A DNA stretch of 5,356 nucleotides from Polycyclovorans sp046565985 (lineage in GTDB: Bacteria > Pseudomonadota > Gammaproteobacteria > Nevskiales > Nevskiaceae): the NCBI GenBank assembly GCA_046565985.1, contig JBKHXN010000094.1, positions 1-5,356 on the forward strand, read 5' to 3'. Below, piece after piece: positions 1 through 5,152 of the stretch. The notes beneath the pieces are model-generated. The model saw nothing but the letters and a program-made list of their open reading frames with translations. It was not told the DNA's origin and made no database searches. Made by a program: the position numbers and the translations under genes. Every line of letters begins with the position of its first letter. The stretch's first letter is position 1.

Positions 1-1079
1 TGGCCACGTTCGAGAACTTCGAGGCCACCATCACCGTGAGCAGCGGCCAGGTGACGGTCGGGATCGTGGGCATGGAGGCGGACAACGTCGATGCCGACCT
101 GAGCGCCAGCTTCCCCAACAGCGCGGAAACGACGACCACGCAGACGCTCAACGCCAGCTTCACCGGTACGGTCTCCACCACCGCAACCGGCCCCGGCCTG
201 CAGTTGAGCATCCCGTCCCCGGGCGCCACGGCTACGCTGACCAAGACCGGAAACGTGGCGCTGTCTGACGGCGACGACACCACGGACGACGCCAGGCGCA
301 TCCGCTCCGCCAGCTTCAACCTGCCCAACATCACCCTGGCGCAGACCAATGCGCCCTCAACGCAGGAAGGCGGCGCGGTCACGTTCACCGGCGAGCTCGG
401 CGGCACCATCGTGCGCTGCACCAAGGCAAGCTGTGTGGCCCGTGAGAATGCGGAGCCGACTGAACTGGAGCCGGACAATGGCGATGCCACCTTCTTCCCC
501 AGCGCGGTCAACCTGAAGGGCACGTTCAGCAACGCGCTCAACAGCACCGACCTCGCGGTGGTGGTGACCGTGGCCAACGCGGCGAACTTTGATCCGGAGT
601 TCGACAATGGCTCTGGCGACAGTCTGACGACGGACAACTTCCCGCAGGCCAGCGCCACGGTGACGTTCAATGCCGTCCTGGGCACCGGGGATACCCAGCA
701 GGCCGTCCAGGTGCTGCTCACCGGCACGCTCAACGGCGTCTTCGTGCAGCCGGAAACGGAAGGTGATGGGACTTTCAGCGACCCCAACGTCACTGCCACG
801 CTGACGCTGCTGCGGCGTACCCCGTCGGATGCTGACCTGGTGCAGGTGTTCCGCGTGCAGGGCAACACCTTTGACGATGGCAGTGACACCGGCGGCTTCG
901 TCACGGTCACCGACAGCGTCAACGCCCAGATGCAGCTCAACTTCCCCGGCCCGGCCAGTACCGACGGTACCAAGGGCGAAGTGCGCGTAGACAACGTCAA
1001 GGTCGGCGTGATCCGCGAGCTGAGCACCGGCCTGGTGGTGGTGCGCTACGATGACGGGACGTTCGAAACCCTGTTCTGA
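1..1079 (+). CDS. Beta-rich, probably exported protein of unknown function (5' partial)
   Basis: The reading frame is open from the first complete codon (position 3) to a TGA at 1077-1079, giving 358 visible residues with no in-frame stop upstream, so the true start lies before the window. The GTG at 36 is in frame but has no ribosome binding site and should not be taken as the start. The protein is rich in Thr, Ser, Asn, Asp and Gly, with alternating hydrophobic residues typical of surface or periplasmic beta-sheet proteins. A short strand motif, hydrophobic-x-Gly-[Thr/Glu]-hydrophobic, recurs at residues 53-57 (FTGTV), 128-132 (FTGEL), 171-175 (LKGTF) and 239-243 (LTGTL), and [N/S]ASF occurs three times near the N-terminal end. 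The only cysteines, C139 and C144, are four residues apart and could form a disulfide. It ends in a compact segment containing VVVRYDDG and a terminal Phe. I do not recognise a named family. A lipoprotein is plausible given its neighbours, but the signal region is not visible. Codon use is GC-rich like that of the 1141 gene. Confidence 0.85.
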   Translation, partial: ATFENFEATITVSSGQVTVGIVGMEADNVDADLSASFPNSAETTTTQTLNASFTGTVSTTATGPGLQLSIPSPGATATLTKTGNVALSDGDDTTDDARRIRSASFNLPNITLAQTNAPSTQEGGAVTFTGELGGTIVRCTKASCVARENAEPTELEPDNGDATFFPSAVNLKGTFSNALNSTDLAVVVTVANAANFDPEFDNGSGDSLTTDNFPQASATVTFNAVLGTGDTQQAVQVLLTGTLNGVFVQPETEGDGTFSDPNVTATLTLLRRTPSDADLVQVFRVQGNTFDDGSDTGGFVTVTDSVNAQMQLNFPGPASTDGTKGEVRVDNVKVGVIRELSTGLVVVRYDDGTFETLF

Positions 1080-1100
1080 GCACCCGGATGCTGGATATTG

Positions 1101-1129
1101 AGAGGGGGCCTGGGGCCCCCTCTTTTTTT
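1101..1129 (+). terminator. Strong rho-independent terminator after the first gene
   Basis: A perfect 10-bp stem (1101-1110 AGAGGGGGCC pairing with 1114-1123 GGCCCCCTCT) closes a 3-nt loop TGG and runs directly into seven T residues at 1123-1129. It lies 22 nt after the stop codon at 1079. The T-tract touches the ribosome binding site of the next gene (GGAG at 1130-1133), so no promoter fits between terminator and gene. Confidence 0.93.
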
Positions 1130-1133
1130 GGAG
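1130..1133 (+). promoter_or_regulatory. Ribosome binding site GGAG fixing the start at 1141
   Basis: GGAG lies 7 nt before the ATG at 1141 but only 1 nt before an in-frame ATG at 1135, too close for normal initiation. This favours 1141, which also gives a cleaner signal peptide (MRAWLWAL). The site begins immediately after the terminator T-tract. Confidence 0.7.
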
Positions 1134-1140
1134 AATGCCG

Positions 1141-2214
1141 ATGCGTGCATGGCTGTGGGCCCTCAGCTTCACGACGTGGCTGGCCGGAGCGCCCGCCCGG
1201 GCGGCGGACTGGACGCCCTATGTGCGACTGGACGCGTTTGCGCATGCCGAGCCGGTGCCGATCCAGGACTACCTCAAGGACTGGGACGCGCCGCTTAAAA
1301 AAAATGCCGACGCCCTGACCCGCAACCGCGTGGAAACCGGGGTGCAGTACGGCAACTGGCGTATTGCCTACGTGCAGTCCTTTGACTACGAACTCAAGGC
1401 CGGCCGCGAGACGGCCGCCTTCTATCACCAGGTCCGCAACCGCATTCCCTTTGCCAGCGGGCAGCGCTTTGCGCTCGACCTGGACCCTTACCACCTGCGG
1501 CGCCAGGGCTTGCGGCTGGCCCATCGCTGGCAGCTCGGCCCGGTGGCGGTGGAGCCTGCGGTGAACCTGCTGCAGGGCATCAAGCTCATCGACGGCCGCG
1601 TGCGCGGGCTGGTGACCGCACAGGGCGGCGGCAACTACGACTACGAGGCCGCCGTGGACTACACCTACAGCGAGGATGACCTGTTTGACCGCGAAGTGGC
1701 CGCGCCCAGCGGCAAGGGCCTGAGCCTGGATCTCAACCTCGCCTGGGCTCCGGCGCCCGGCTGGTTGTTGCGCGCCGAGATGACCGACCTCTTGGGTGAA
1801 ATGAACTGGCGCGACGCACCCAGAACCCTCGCCATTGCCAGCTCCGACAACAAGGAATTCGACGAACAGGGCTTCGTGCGCTACCGCCCGGCCCTGAGCG
1901 GCCGCGAGTTCAACCAGGACTACACCCAGCGCATCCGCCCCCAGGCCCAGCTGTTTGCCGAATGGGCGGTGGACCCGGTGTACACCGTGGGCGCCCAGTG
2001 GCGGCTGACCGAAGTGGGCCACTACCCCGGCCTGAGCGCCCGCCGCCGGTTCAGCCCCCAGCTCAGCCTGCAGTTTGAATCCCTGCCCGTGCAGCGCGCC
2101 TACGGCCTTGGCCTGCGCTACCGCCAGTTCTCCCTGGACTGGCTCAGCGACCGCCTCCAGTTTGACGATGCCCACCTGCTGCAGGTGCGTTTGGGCGGGG
2201 CCTGGACGTTCTGA
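1141..2214 (+). CDS. Outer-membrane beta-barrel protein of unknown function
   Basis: A 357-residue protein. Residues 1-21 form a Sec signal peptide: Arg2, a hydrophobic core with three Trp, then APARA and probable cleavage at ARA|AD. The mature part contains no cysteine, is rich in Tyr, Trp, Arg and Asp, and alternates amphipathic strands with polar turns (for example VETGVQYGNWRIAYVQSFDY at 64-83 and AYGLGLRYRQFSLDWL at 320-335). It ends in AWTF, a C-terminal Phe as recognised by the BAM outer-membrane assembly machinery. These traits support an outer-membrane barrel of roughly porin-like size. I do not recognise a named family, so transport, adhesion or lipoprotein-partner roles are all open. 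The gene sits 12 nt after a strong terminator with no room for a promoter, so its message must come by read-through or from a promoter inside the upstream gene. An A8 run at 1297-1304 is unusual in such GC-rich sequence. The + strand call is preferred over the long antisense frames, which lack a signal peptide and ribosome binding site. Confidence 0.85.
   Translation: MRAWLWALSFTTWLAGAPARAADWTPYVRLDAFAHAEPVPIQDYLKDWDAPLKKNADALTRNRVETGVQYGNWRIAYVQSFDYELKAGRETAAFYHQVRNRIPFASGQRFALDLDPYHLRRQGLRLAHRWQLGPVAVEPAVNLLQGIKLIDGRVRGLVTAQGGGNYDYEAAVDYTYSEDDLFDREVAAPSGKGLSLDLNLAWAPAPGWLLRAEMTDLLGEMNWRDAPRTLAIASSDNKEFDEQGFVRYRPALSGREFNQDYTQRIRPQAQLFAEWAVDPVYTVGAQWRLTEVGHYPGLSARRRFSPQLSLQFESLPVQRAYGLGLRYRQFSLDWLSDRLQFDDAHLLQVRLGGAWTF
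1297..1304 (+). repeat. A8 homopolymer inside the barrel gene
   Basis: Eight consecutive A residues encode Lys53-Lys54 and part of Asn55 near the start of the mature barrel. Surrounding codons are strongly GC-rich. Slippage by one base in either direction leads to an early stop. Confidence 0.9.
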
Positions 2215-2221
2215 CCAGGGA

Positions 2222-2250
2222 TTGCCACGACCATCCAGTCAGATTAAGTT
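2222..2250 (+). promoter_or_regulatory. Weak sigma70-like promoter candidate for the 2323 gene
   Basis: TTGCCA (2222-2227, five of six matches to TTGACA) is followed after 17 nt by TAAGTT (2245-2250, three of six matches to TATAAT). It falls in the 108-nt gap before the lipoprotein gene, in the AT-richest part of that gap. The -10 match is poor, so this is only a candidate. The half-sites ATTGCC (2221-2226) and GGCAAT (2253-2258) also form an inverted repeat around it. No terminator is visible between 2215 and 2310, so read-through from the barrel gene is also possible. Confidence 0.2.
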
Positions 2251-2312
2251 TCGGCAATTCAAGAGTGCCGCGCAGGCATAGTCCGGCGGCCTGCCAGCAG
2301 CAAGTGCCGTAT

Positions 2313-2316
2313 GGAG
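2313..2316 (+). promoter_or_regulatory. Ribosome binding site GGAG fixing the start at 2323
   Basis: GGAG lies 6 nt before the ATG at 2323. An in-frame ATG at 2311 overlaps the site and has no comparable GGAG ahead of it. Starting at 2323 gives a standard lipoprotein signal (MIKKK, then a hydrophobic core). Confidence 0.75.
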
Positions 2317-2322
2317 ACCCGC

Positions 2323-3444
2323 ATGATCAAGAAAAAAGTCATACCCCATGGCGTGCTGCTGATGGCAGCCATGGTCCTGGTTGCCTGCGGCGGCGGCGGC
2401 GGCGGCAACGGCGCCACAGGCGGCACGCCCCTTGGGCCGGCGCCACTCAGCACGCCAGATGATGGGGTCAAGACCATCGCCCTGCTCGCCGCCACGACGT
2501 CTGATCTGGGCGTCGGTGATAGCCCCTTAACCGCCAAGAGCTCCCAAACCCCGGGGGAGAAAAGCCTGTTTGTGGCCAGCGCCACGGCCATCAAGGAATG
2601 GAGCCTGCGGCGCAGCACCACCAGCAAGTCCACCGAGTCCTATGGGACGAGGGCCAAGGCAGAGATAACAGAAGATTGCGATACCGGAAGAACGGTCTAT
2701 TACGATCCGGTCAGCCGAACCATTCCCTCCCCCGTCTTTCCGCAAGACAACATCCTGCGGGTTGTCCCCGGCGAGGATTTTGATTGCGTTTATTTTGTGA
2801 ACGATACCGGCAGCATCCGGGATGAGTACGACGGCAGCTTTGAAGATGGCTGCTCCATTGATGAGTTCAGTACCTGCGATGGTGAGATGTTCTACTTCAA
2901 GCAAGGAACGCCAGCCAATCGTTACCGCTTGGCTTTTATAGATGAATCCACTGGGGTCGAATCCAGCGCCGTATCCATCCTGTTCGCCGAAGTGCATGTG
3001 TATTTTCCTGAGCAGGACACTCTGGCGGCTGTCAAGCTTGATCTCGATCTGACCTTGCGCGATGGAGGCGAAGCATTCAGGGGGAATTTCCAGCTGGGCG
3101 GTAGTGATTTCTTTGTCGTCAAGGACGCGCCGGGAATGACCGTCATGACCACGACACTGGAACTGGACGGTGATGTGGGCTTCAGCAGCCCGGATGCGCC
3201 CGCGACTTGCACCGTTGGGAAAGTCAATTTTGATACGACAGAGCCCCTGGTCCTCAGCACCGATCCGGACAGCTTCAGCGAATCCATCACCGACGGCGTG
3301 CTGAAGATCAGCAGTGGCGGCAATATCGCCACCCTGACTTTCAACGCAGACAAGTCGGTAACCGTGCAGATCAACGATGGAGCCTCCAAGACTTATACAG
3401 AGGCTGAATTTAATGCGCTGGTAGCTGACAGCAGCTGCGTCTGA
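2323..3444 (+). CDS. Poly-Gly-tethered lipoprotein of unknown function, Cys-rich
   Basis: A 373-residue lipoprotein. The signal has Lys3-5, a hydrophobic stretch to residue 21 and the lipobox LVAC, with lipidated Cys22. Glycine at the next position, rather than Asp, argues for sorting to the outer membrane by Lol. Six Gly codons follow (GGC x6), then a Gly/Pro/Ser-rich linker to about residue 50, a flexible tether often seen in proteobacterial surface or periplasmic lipoproteins. The rest is acidic and beta-rich, with six more cysteines (C119, C155, C177, C185, C296, C372), enough for three disulfides and consistent with an oxidising compartment. The C-terminal part holds short strands including VTVQINDG at 346-353, similar to VVVRYDDG near the end of the protein ending at 1079. 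I recognise no named domain. G+C over 2641-2940 is about 52% by hand count, well below the neighbours, suggesting a different origin or relaxed selection. A terminator follows 19 nt after the stop, so it ends its transcription unit. Confidence 0.88.
   Translation: MIKKKVIPHGVLLMAAMVLVACGGGGGGNGATGGTPLGPAPLSTPDDGVKTIALLAATTSDLGVGDSPLTAKSSQTPGEKSLFVASATAIKEWSLRRSTTSKSTESYGTRAKAEITEDCDTGRTVYYDPVSRTIPSPVFPQDNILRVVPGEDFDCVYFVNDTGSIRDEYDGSFEDGCSIDEFSTCDGEMFYFKQGTPANRYRLAFIDESTGVESSAVSILFAEVHVYFPEQDTLAAVKLDLDLTLRDGGEAFRGNFQLGGSDFFVVKDAPGMTVMTTTLELDGDVGFSSPDAPATCTVGKVNFDTTEPLVLSTDPDSFSESITDGVLKISSGGNIATLTFNADKSVTVQINDGASKTYTEAEFNALVADSSCV
2389..2406 (+). repeat. (GGC)6 trinucleotide repeat encoding the poly-Gly tether
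   Basis: Six GGC codons directly follow the lipidated Cys codon (2386-2388). In-frame expansion or contraction would only change the tether length. Confidence 0.95.
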
Positions 3445-3463
3445 ATCTTTTCACAAGGCGCCC

Positions 3464-3492
3464 AGGCCCTTTCCCCGGAGAGGGCCTTTTTT
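3464..3492 (+). terminator. Rho-independent terminator after the 2323 lipoprotein gene
   Basis: A 7-bp stem AGGCCCT (3464-3470) pairs with AGGGCCT (3481-3487) across a 10-nt loop and leads into six T residues at 3487-3492. CACAA (3452-3456) and TTGTG (3491-3495) could pair at the base. There is no T-tract on the opposite strand, so it serves the + strand only. Confidence 0.88.
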
Positions 3493-3526
3493 GTGGGCCA
3501 GAGATAGGCAGGCAGACAGCGTCACA

Positions 3527-3546
3527 AATTCGTCCTGAATTCGTCC
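3527..3546 (+). repeat. 9-bp direct repeat AATTCGTCC at 11-bp spacing
   Basis: AATTCGTCC occurs at 3527-3535 and again at 3538-3546, one helical turn apart, in the untranslated region ahead of the third transcription unit. The flanks CAAAT (3525-3529) and ATTTG (3549-3553) are inverted relative to each other. The position and spacing would suit a regulator binding one face of the DNA. A weak promoter candidate, CAGACA (3513-3518) with TGAATT (3536-3541) at 17-nt spacing, would overlap it. Function is inferred, not shown. Confidence 0.6.
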
Positions 3547-3587
3547 GGATTTGGTAGGGACGCGGGCAGCAGCGCGGCCCAAGAATC

Positions 3588-3654
3588 CTCCCCACACCGA
3601 CAGCCCGGTATCCGTCACGGGCCGGCTGGGCCGGTGGGAGCCTGATCTGGGGAG
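3588..3654 (+). promoter_or_regulatory. Possible leader hairpin covering a ribosome binding site
   Basis: CTCCCCA (3588-3594) is the exact reverse complement of TGGGGAG (3648-3654), which forms the upstream part of the purine-rich ribosome binding site of the small ORF at 3666. The enclosed segment can itself fold: CCGGC (3622-3626) with GCCGG (3630-3634), or GCCCG (3603-3607) with CGGGC (3618-3622). Such pairings arise easily by chance in GC-rich DNA, so this is a hypothesis. Confidence 0.2.
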
Positions 3655-3657
3655 AGG
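3649..3657 (+). promoter_or_regulatory. Purine-rich ribosome binding site of the small ORF at 3666
   Basis: GGGGAGAGG precedes the ATG at 3666, with GAGG ending 8 nt upstream. This is a good initiation signal and the main reason to take the 38-codon ORF as translated. The internal ATG at 3711 has no such site. Confidence 0.65.
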
Positions 3658-3665
3658 ACGCGGCC

Positions 3666-3782
3666 ATGCAGACGCCCGGCAACATCAACCGCCATACGGC
3701 AATCCTTTGGATGACCCGCAGCCTGGCCTGGCTGCTGGCCCTGCTGGCCTGCGGCGTGGTGCCGGCCGGAGGCACGCCATGA
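3666..3782 (+). CDS. 38-aa lipoprotein-like small ORF, ATGA-coupled to the next gene
   Basis: The ORF has a good ribosome binding site and ends at TGA 3780-3782, overlapping the ATG of the next gene (3779) as ATGA, the classic arrangement for translational coupling. The product starts MQTPGN, has Arg9 and Arg18, then a hydrophobic stretch SLAWLLALLAC (residues 19-29) that ends in a lipobox-like LLAC with Cys29. If processed, the mature lipopeptide would be only 10 residues (CGVVPAGGTP). If not, it would be a single-pass membrane peptide or a leader peptide whose translation opens the next start site, since its last codons contain the GGAGG ribosome binding site of that gene. I do not recognise a family. 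It may also be the remnant of a duplicated signal peptide, because the LACG-coding 11-mer CTGGCCTGCGG recurs in the next gene (3744-3754 and 3830-3840). Translation is well supported; function is unknown. Confidence 0.55.
   Translation: MQTPGNINRHTAILWMTRSLAWLLALLACGVVPAGGTP
3768..3772 (+). promoter_or_regulatory. Ribosome binding site GGAGG fixing the start at 3779
   Basis: GGAGG lies 6 nt before the ATG at 3779, which begins a good signal peptide. The frame stays open upstream to a TTG at 3551, but that extension has no ribosome binding site and low-complexity Arg/Gly/Pro/Ala composition, so 3779 is the start. Confidence 0.85.
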
Positions 3783-5140
3783 GCCGGCCGCTTGCACGCC
3801 CGCACATCCTGCTGGCCGCACTGCTGGCACTGGCCTGCGGGCAGGCCCGGGCGCAGGCCCTGTTTCCGCTGGCCGGTAGCGGGCAGGCGCTGACCCAGGG
3901 CGGCATCAGCAATCCGCTCAGCGTACAGACCGCGGGCGCCAACCCGGCGTCGCCGGTCACCGCGGACCTGGGCGGCTTCTGGTTCGGGCTGACCAGCGTG
4001 GGCGTGGGCTACGAGCTGGGTGATCTGAACGACCTGGTGGACCGCGCCGAGGAACTGGAGGAAGACCTGGACCGCGACAACCTGACCCAGGCGGAGGCCG
4101 AGGCGATCGAGGCCCGCGCCGAGGACTTTCTGGTGGAGCTCAGTGACAAGGGCTTCGTCAAGATCATCGCCAGCGTGCAGCCTCCGTTCTTCCCCATGGG
4201 CGGCTCCATGCCCTTCCTGGGCGGCGCGTTCACGCTGGGGGCCAATGCCATCGGCGGCGCGCGGATCGGCTTTCTGGGCAACGACATCCGTGCCGTCAAC
4301 AGCGGCACCGAAGATGACTGCAATACCGACAACTGCGAGGTCACCTCGGATCTCTCCGCCTTCGGCAGGGCCGCGGCGGCGGGCGTGATCTCGCTGGGCT
4401 ACAGCGGTGGCGTGCTGCACCGCATGGACGGCTCGCTGTTTGCCGGGGTGCGCTTCAACTACAACATCGTGGAGCTCTCGCGCGGCGTGGTGCGGCTGGA
4501 AGACGAGGGAGGCGCCGAGGACGAGGAAGCGCAGGACCGTCTGTCCGACGAACTGGACTTGAACCGCCTGCGCGAATCGGCCATGGGCGTGGACCTGGGG
4601 CTGCTGTGGGCCTCCCGGAATTTCCGCGTGGGCGCCACGCTGCGCAACCTCAACGAGCCGGACTTCGACTATCCGGCGATCGGCGAGGACTGCGCCAGCA
4701 AGACCGGCGCGGCGCAGCAGAACTGCCAGGCCGCGGCCGAGCAGCGGGCGATCGATCCGGCCCGCGTGCCGCTGAAGGAAACCTTCACCATGCAGCGCCA
4801 GCTGCAGTTTGAAACCGGCATCTACAACGCCAGCCGCACCTGGTCGCTGGCCGCCAGCTATGACGCCGACGCGGTGCGCGACGCCACCGGCGACGAGTAC
4901 CAGTGGCTGTCGGTCAGCGGCGCCTTCTCGCCCCGCGGCATGGGCTGGCTGGTGCCGGGCGTGCGCCTGGGCTACCGGCAGAACCAGGCGGGCGACAAGC
5001 TGGACATGGTGACGTTCGGCCTGAGCCTGTTCCGGGTGATCAATCTCGATGTCGCCGCCTCCACGCAGAAAGTCGAGGAGGACGGCGATGAAGTCCCGCG
5101 CAGTGCAATGGTCAACCTGAGTCTTGAACTCTATTTCTGA
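3779..5140 (+). CDS. TraF-like (PF13729-type) outer-membrane beta-barrel protein
   Basis: A 453-residue protein. Residues 1-26 form a Sec signal peptide: Arg3, Arg7, a hydrophobic core at 10-20, then GQARAQA with cleavage at ARA or AQA. Cys20 lies in the signal but its context (ALAC) is a poor lipobox. After cleavage come a Gly-rich start and an NPAS element (55-58) of the kind seen near the N terminus of many outer-membrane barrels. Next is a highly charged helical insert (about 86-121, EELEEDLDRD and QAEAEAIEARAE), then beta-barrel strands. VDLGLLWASRNFRVGATLRN, followed by a LNEPDFDYP stretch (271-299), resembles the conserved part of TraF-like proteins as I remember that family. A second acidic insert lies at 240-262. 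Two cysteine pairs, C181/C186 and C305/C316, fall in predicted loops. The last residues, LSLELYF, give a C-terminal Phe for BAM recognition. Chromosomal members of this family are commonly annotated as conjugal transfer protein TraF, but nothing here points to conjugation, so the name should not be read as function. It is coupled to the small ORF before it and lies 12 nt from the lipoprotein gene after it. Confidence 0.82.
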   Translation: MSRPLARPHILLAALLALACGQARAQALFPLAGSGQALTQGGISNPLSVQTAGANPASPVTADLGGFWFGLTSVGVGYELGDLNDLVDRAEELEEDLDRDNLTQAEAEAIEARAEDFLVELSDKGFVKIIASVQPPFFPMGGSMPFLGGAFTLGANAIGGARIGFLGNDIRAVNSGTEDDCNTDNCEVTSDLSAFGRAAAAGVISLGYSGGVLHRMDGSLFAGVRFNYNIVELSRGVVRLEDEGGAEDEEAQDRLSDELDLNRLRESAMGVDLGLLWASRNFRVGATLRNLNEPDFDYPAIGEDCASKTGAAQQNCQAAAEQRAIDPARVPLKETFTMQRQLQFETGIYNASRTWSLAASYDADAVRDATGDEYQWLSVSGAFSPRGMGWLVPGVRLGYRQNQAGDKLDMVTFGLSLFRVINLDVAASTQKVEEDGDEVPRSAMVNLSLELYF

Positions 5141-5141
5141 A

Positions 5142-5146
5142 GGGAG
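5142..5146 (+). promoter_or_regulatory. Ribosome binding site GGGAG fixing the start at 5153
   Basis: GGGAG lies 6 nt before the ATG at 5153 and directly abuts an in-frame ATG at 5147, which is too close to be used. The start at 5153 is therefore preferred. Confidence 0.75.
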
Positions 5147-5152
5147 ATGACG

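Noticed and set aside
36..38. GTG at 36 as the start of the first gene
   Set aside because: The frame is open back to the window edge, no ribosome binding site precedes it, and the residues before it continue the same beta-strand pattern.
357..1172. Antisense ORF of 271 codons on the - strand
   Set aside because: Its start lies inside the barrel gene's signal-coding region, it reads through the terminator hairpin, and its His/Arg/Gly-rich product has no recognisable feature.
997..2175. Long antisense ORF of 392 codons on the - strand
   Set aside because: It lies opposite the well-supported barrel gene, crosses the terminator and intergenic gap, has no ribosome binding site before its start and has Ala/Gly/Val/His/Gln-rich composition typical of a GC-rich shadow frame.
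2272..2294. 6-bp hairpin GCAGGC/GCCTGC before the 2323 gene
   Set aside because: Short stem with an 11-nt loop and no T-tract; expected by chance in GC-rich DNA and not a terminator.
3551..3778. N-terminal extension of the TraF-like gene from a TTG at 3551
   Set aside because: There is no ribosome binding site, the extension is low-complexity, and the ATG at 3779 has GGAGG at ideal spacing followed by a signal peptide.
3410..4420. Antisense ORF of 336 codons on the - strand
   Set aside because: It overlaps the lipoprotein end, a terminator, the leader region and the TraF-like gene, and its translation is low-complexity Arg/Gly/Ala/Gln without domain or signal. It is a shadow of the + strand genes.
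3779..5140. Conjugative element or mobile island suggested by the TraF-like match
   Set aside because: No other transfer genes, integrase, transposase, terminal repeats or tRNA attachment site are visible, and chromosomal TraF-like barrels are common.
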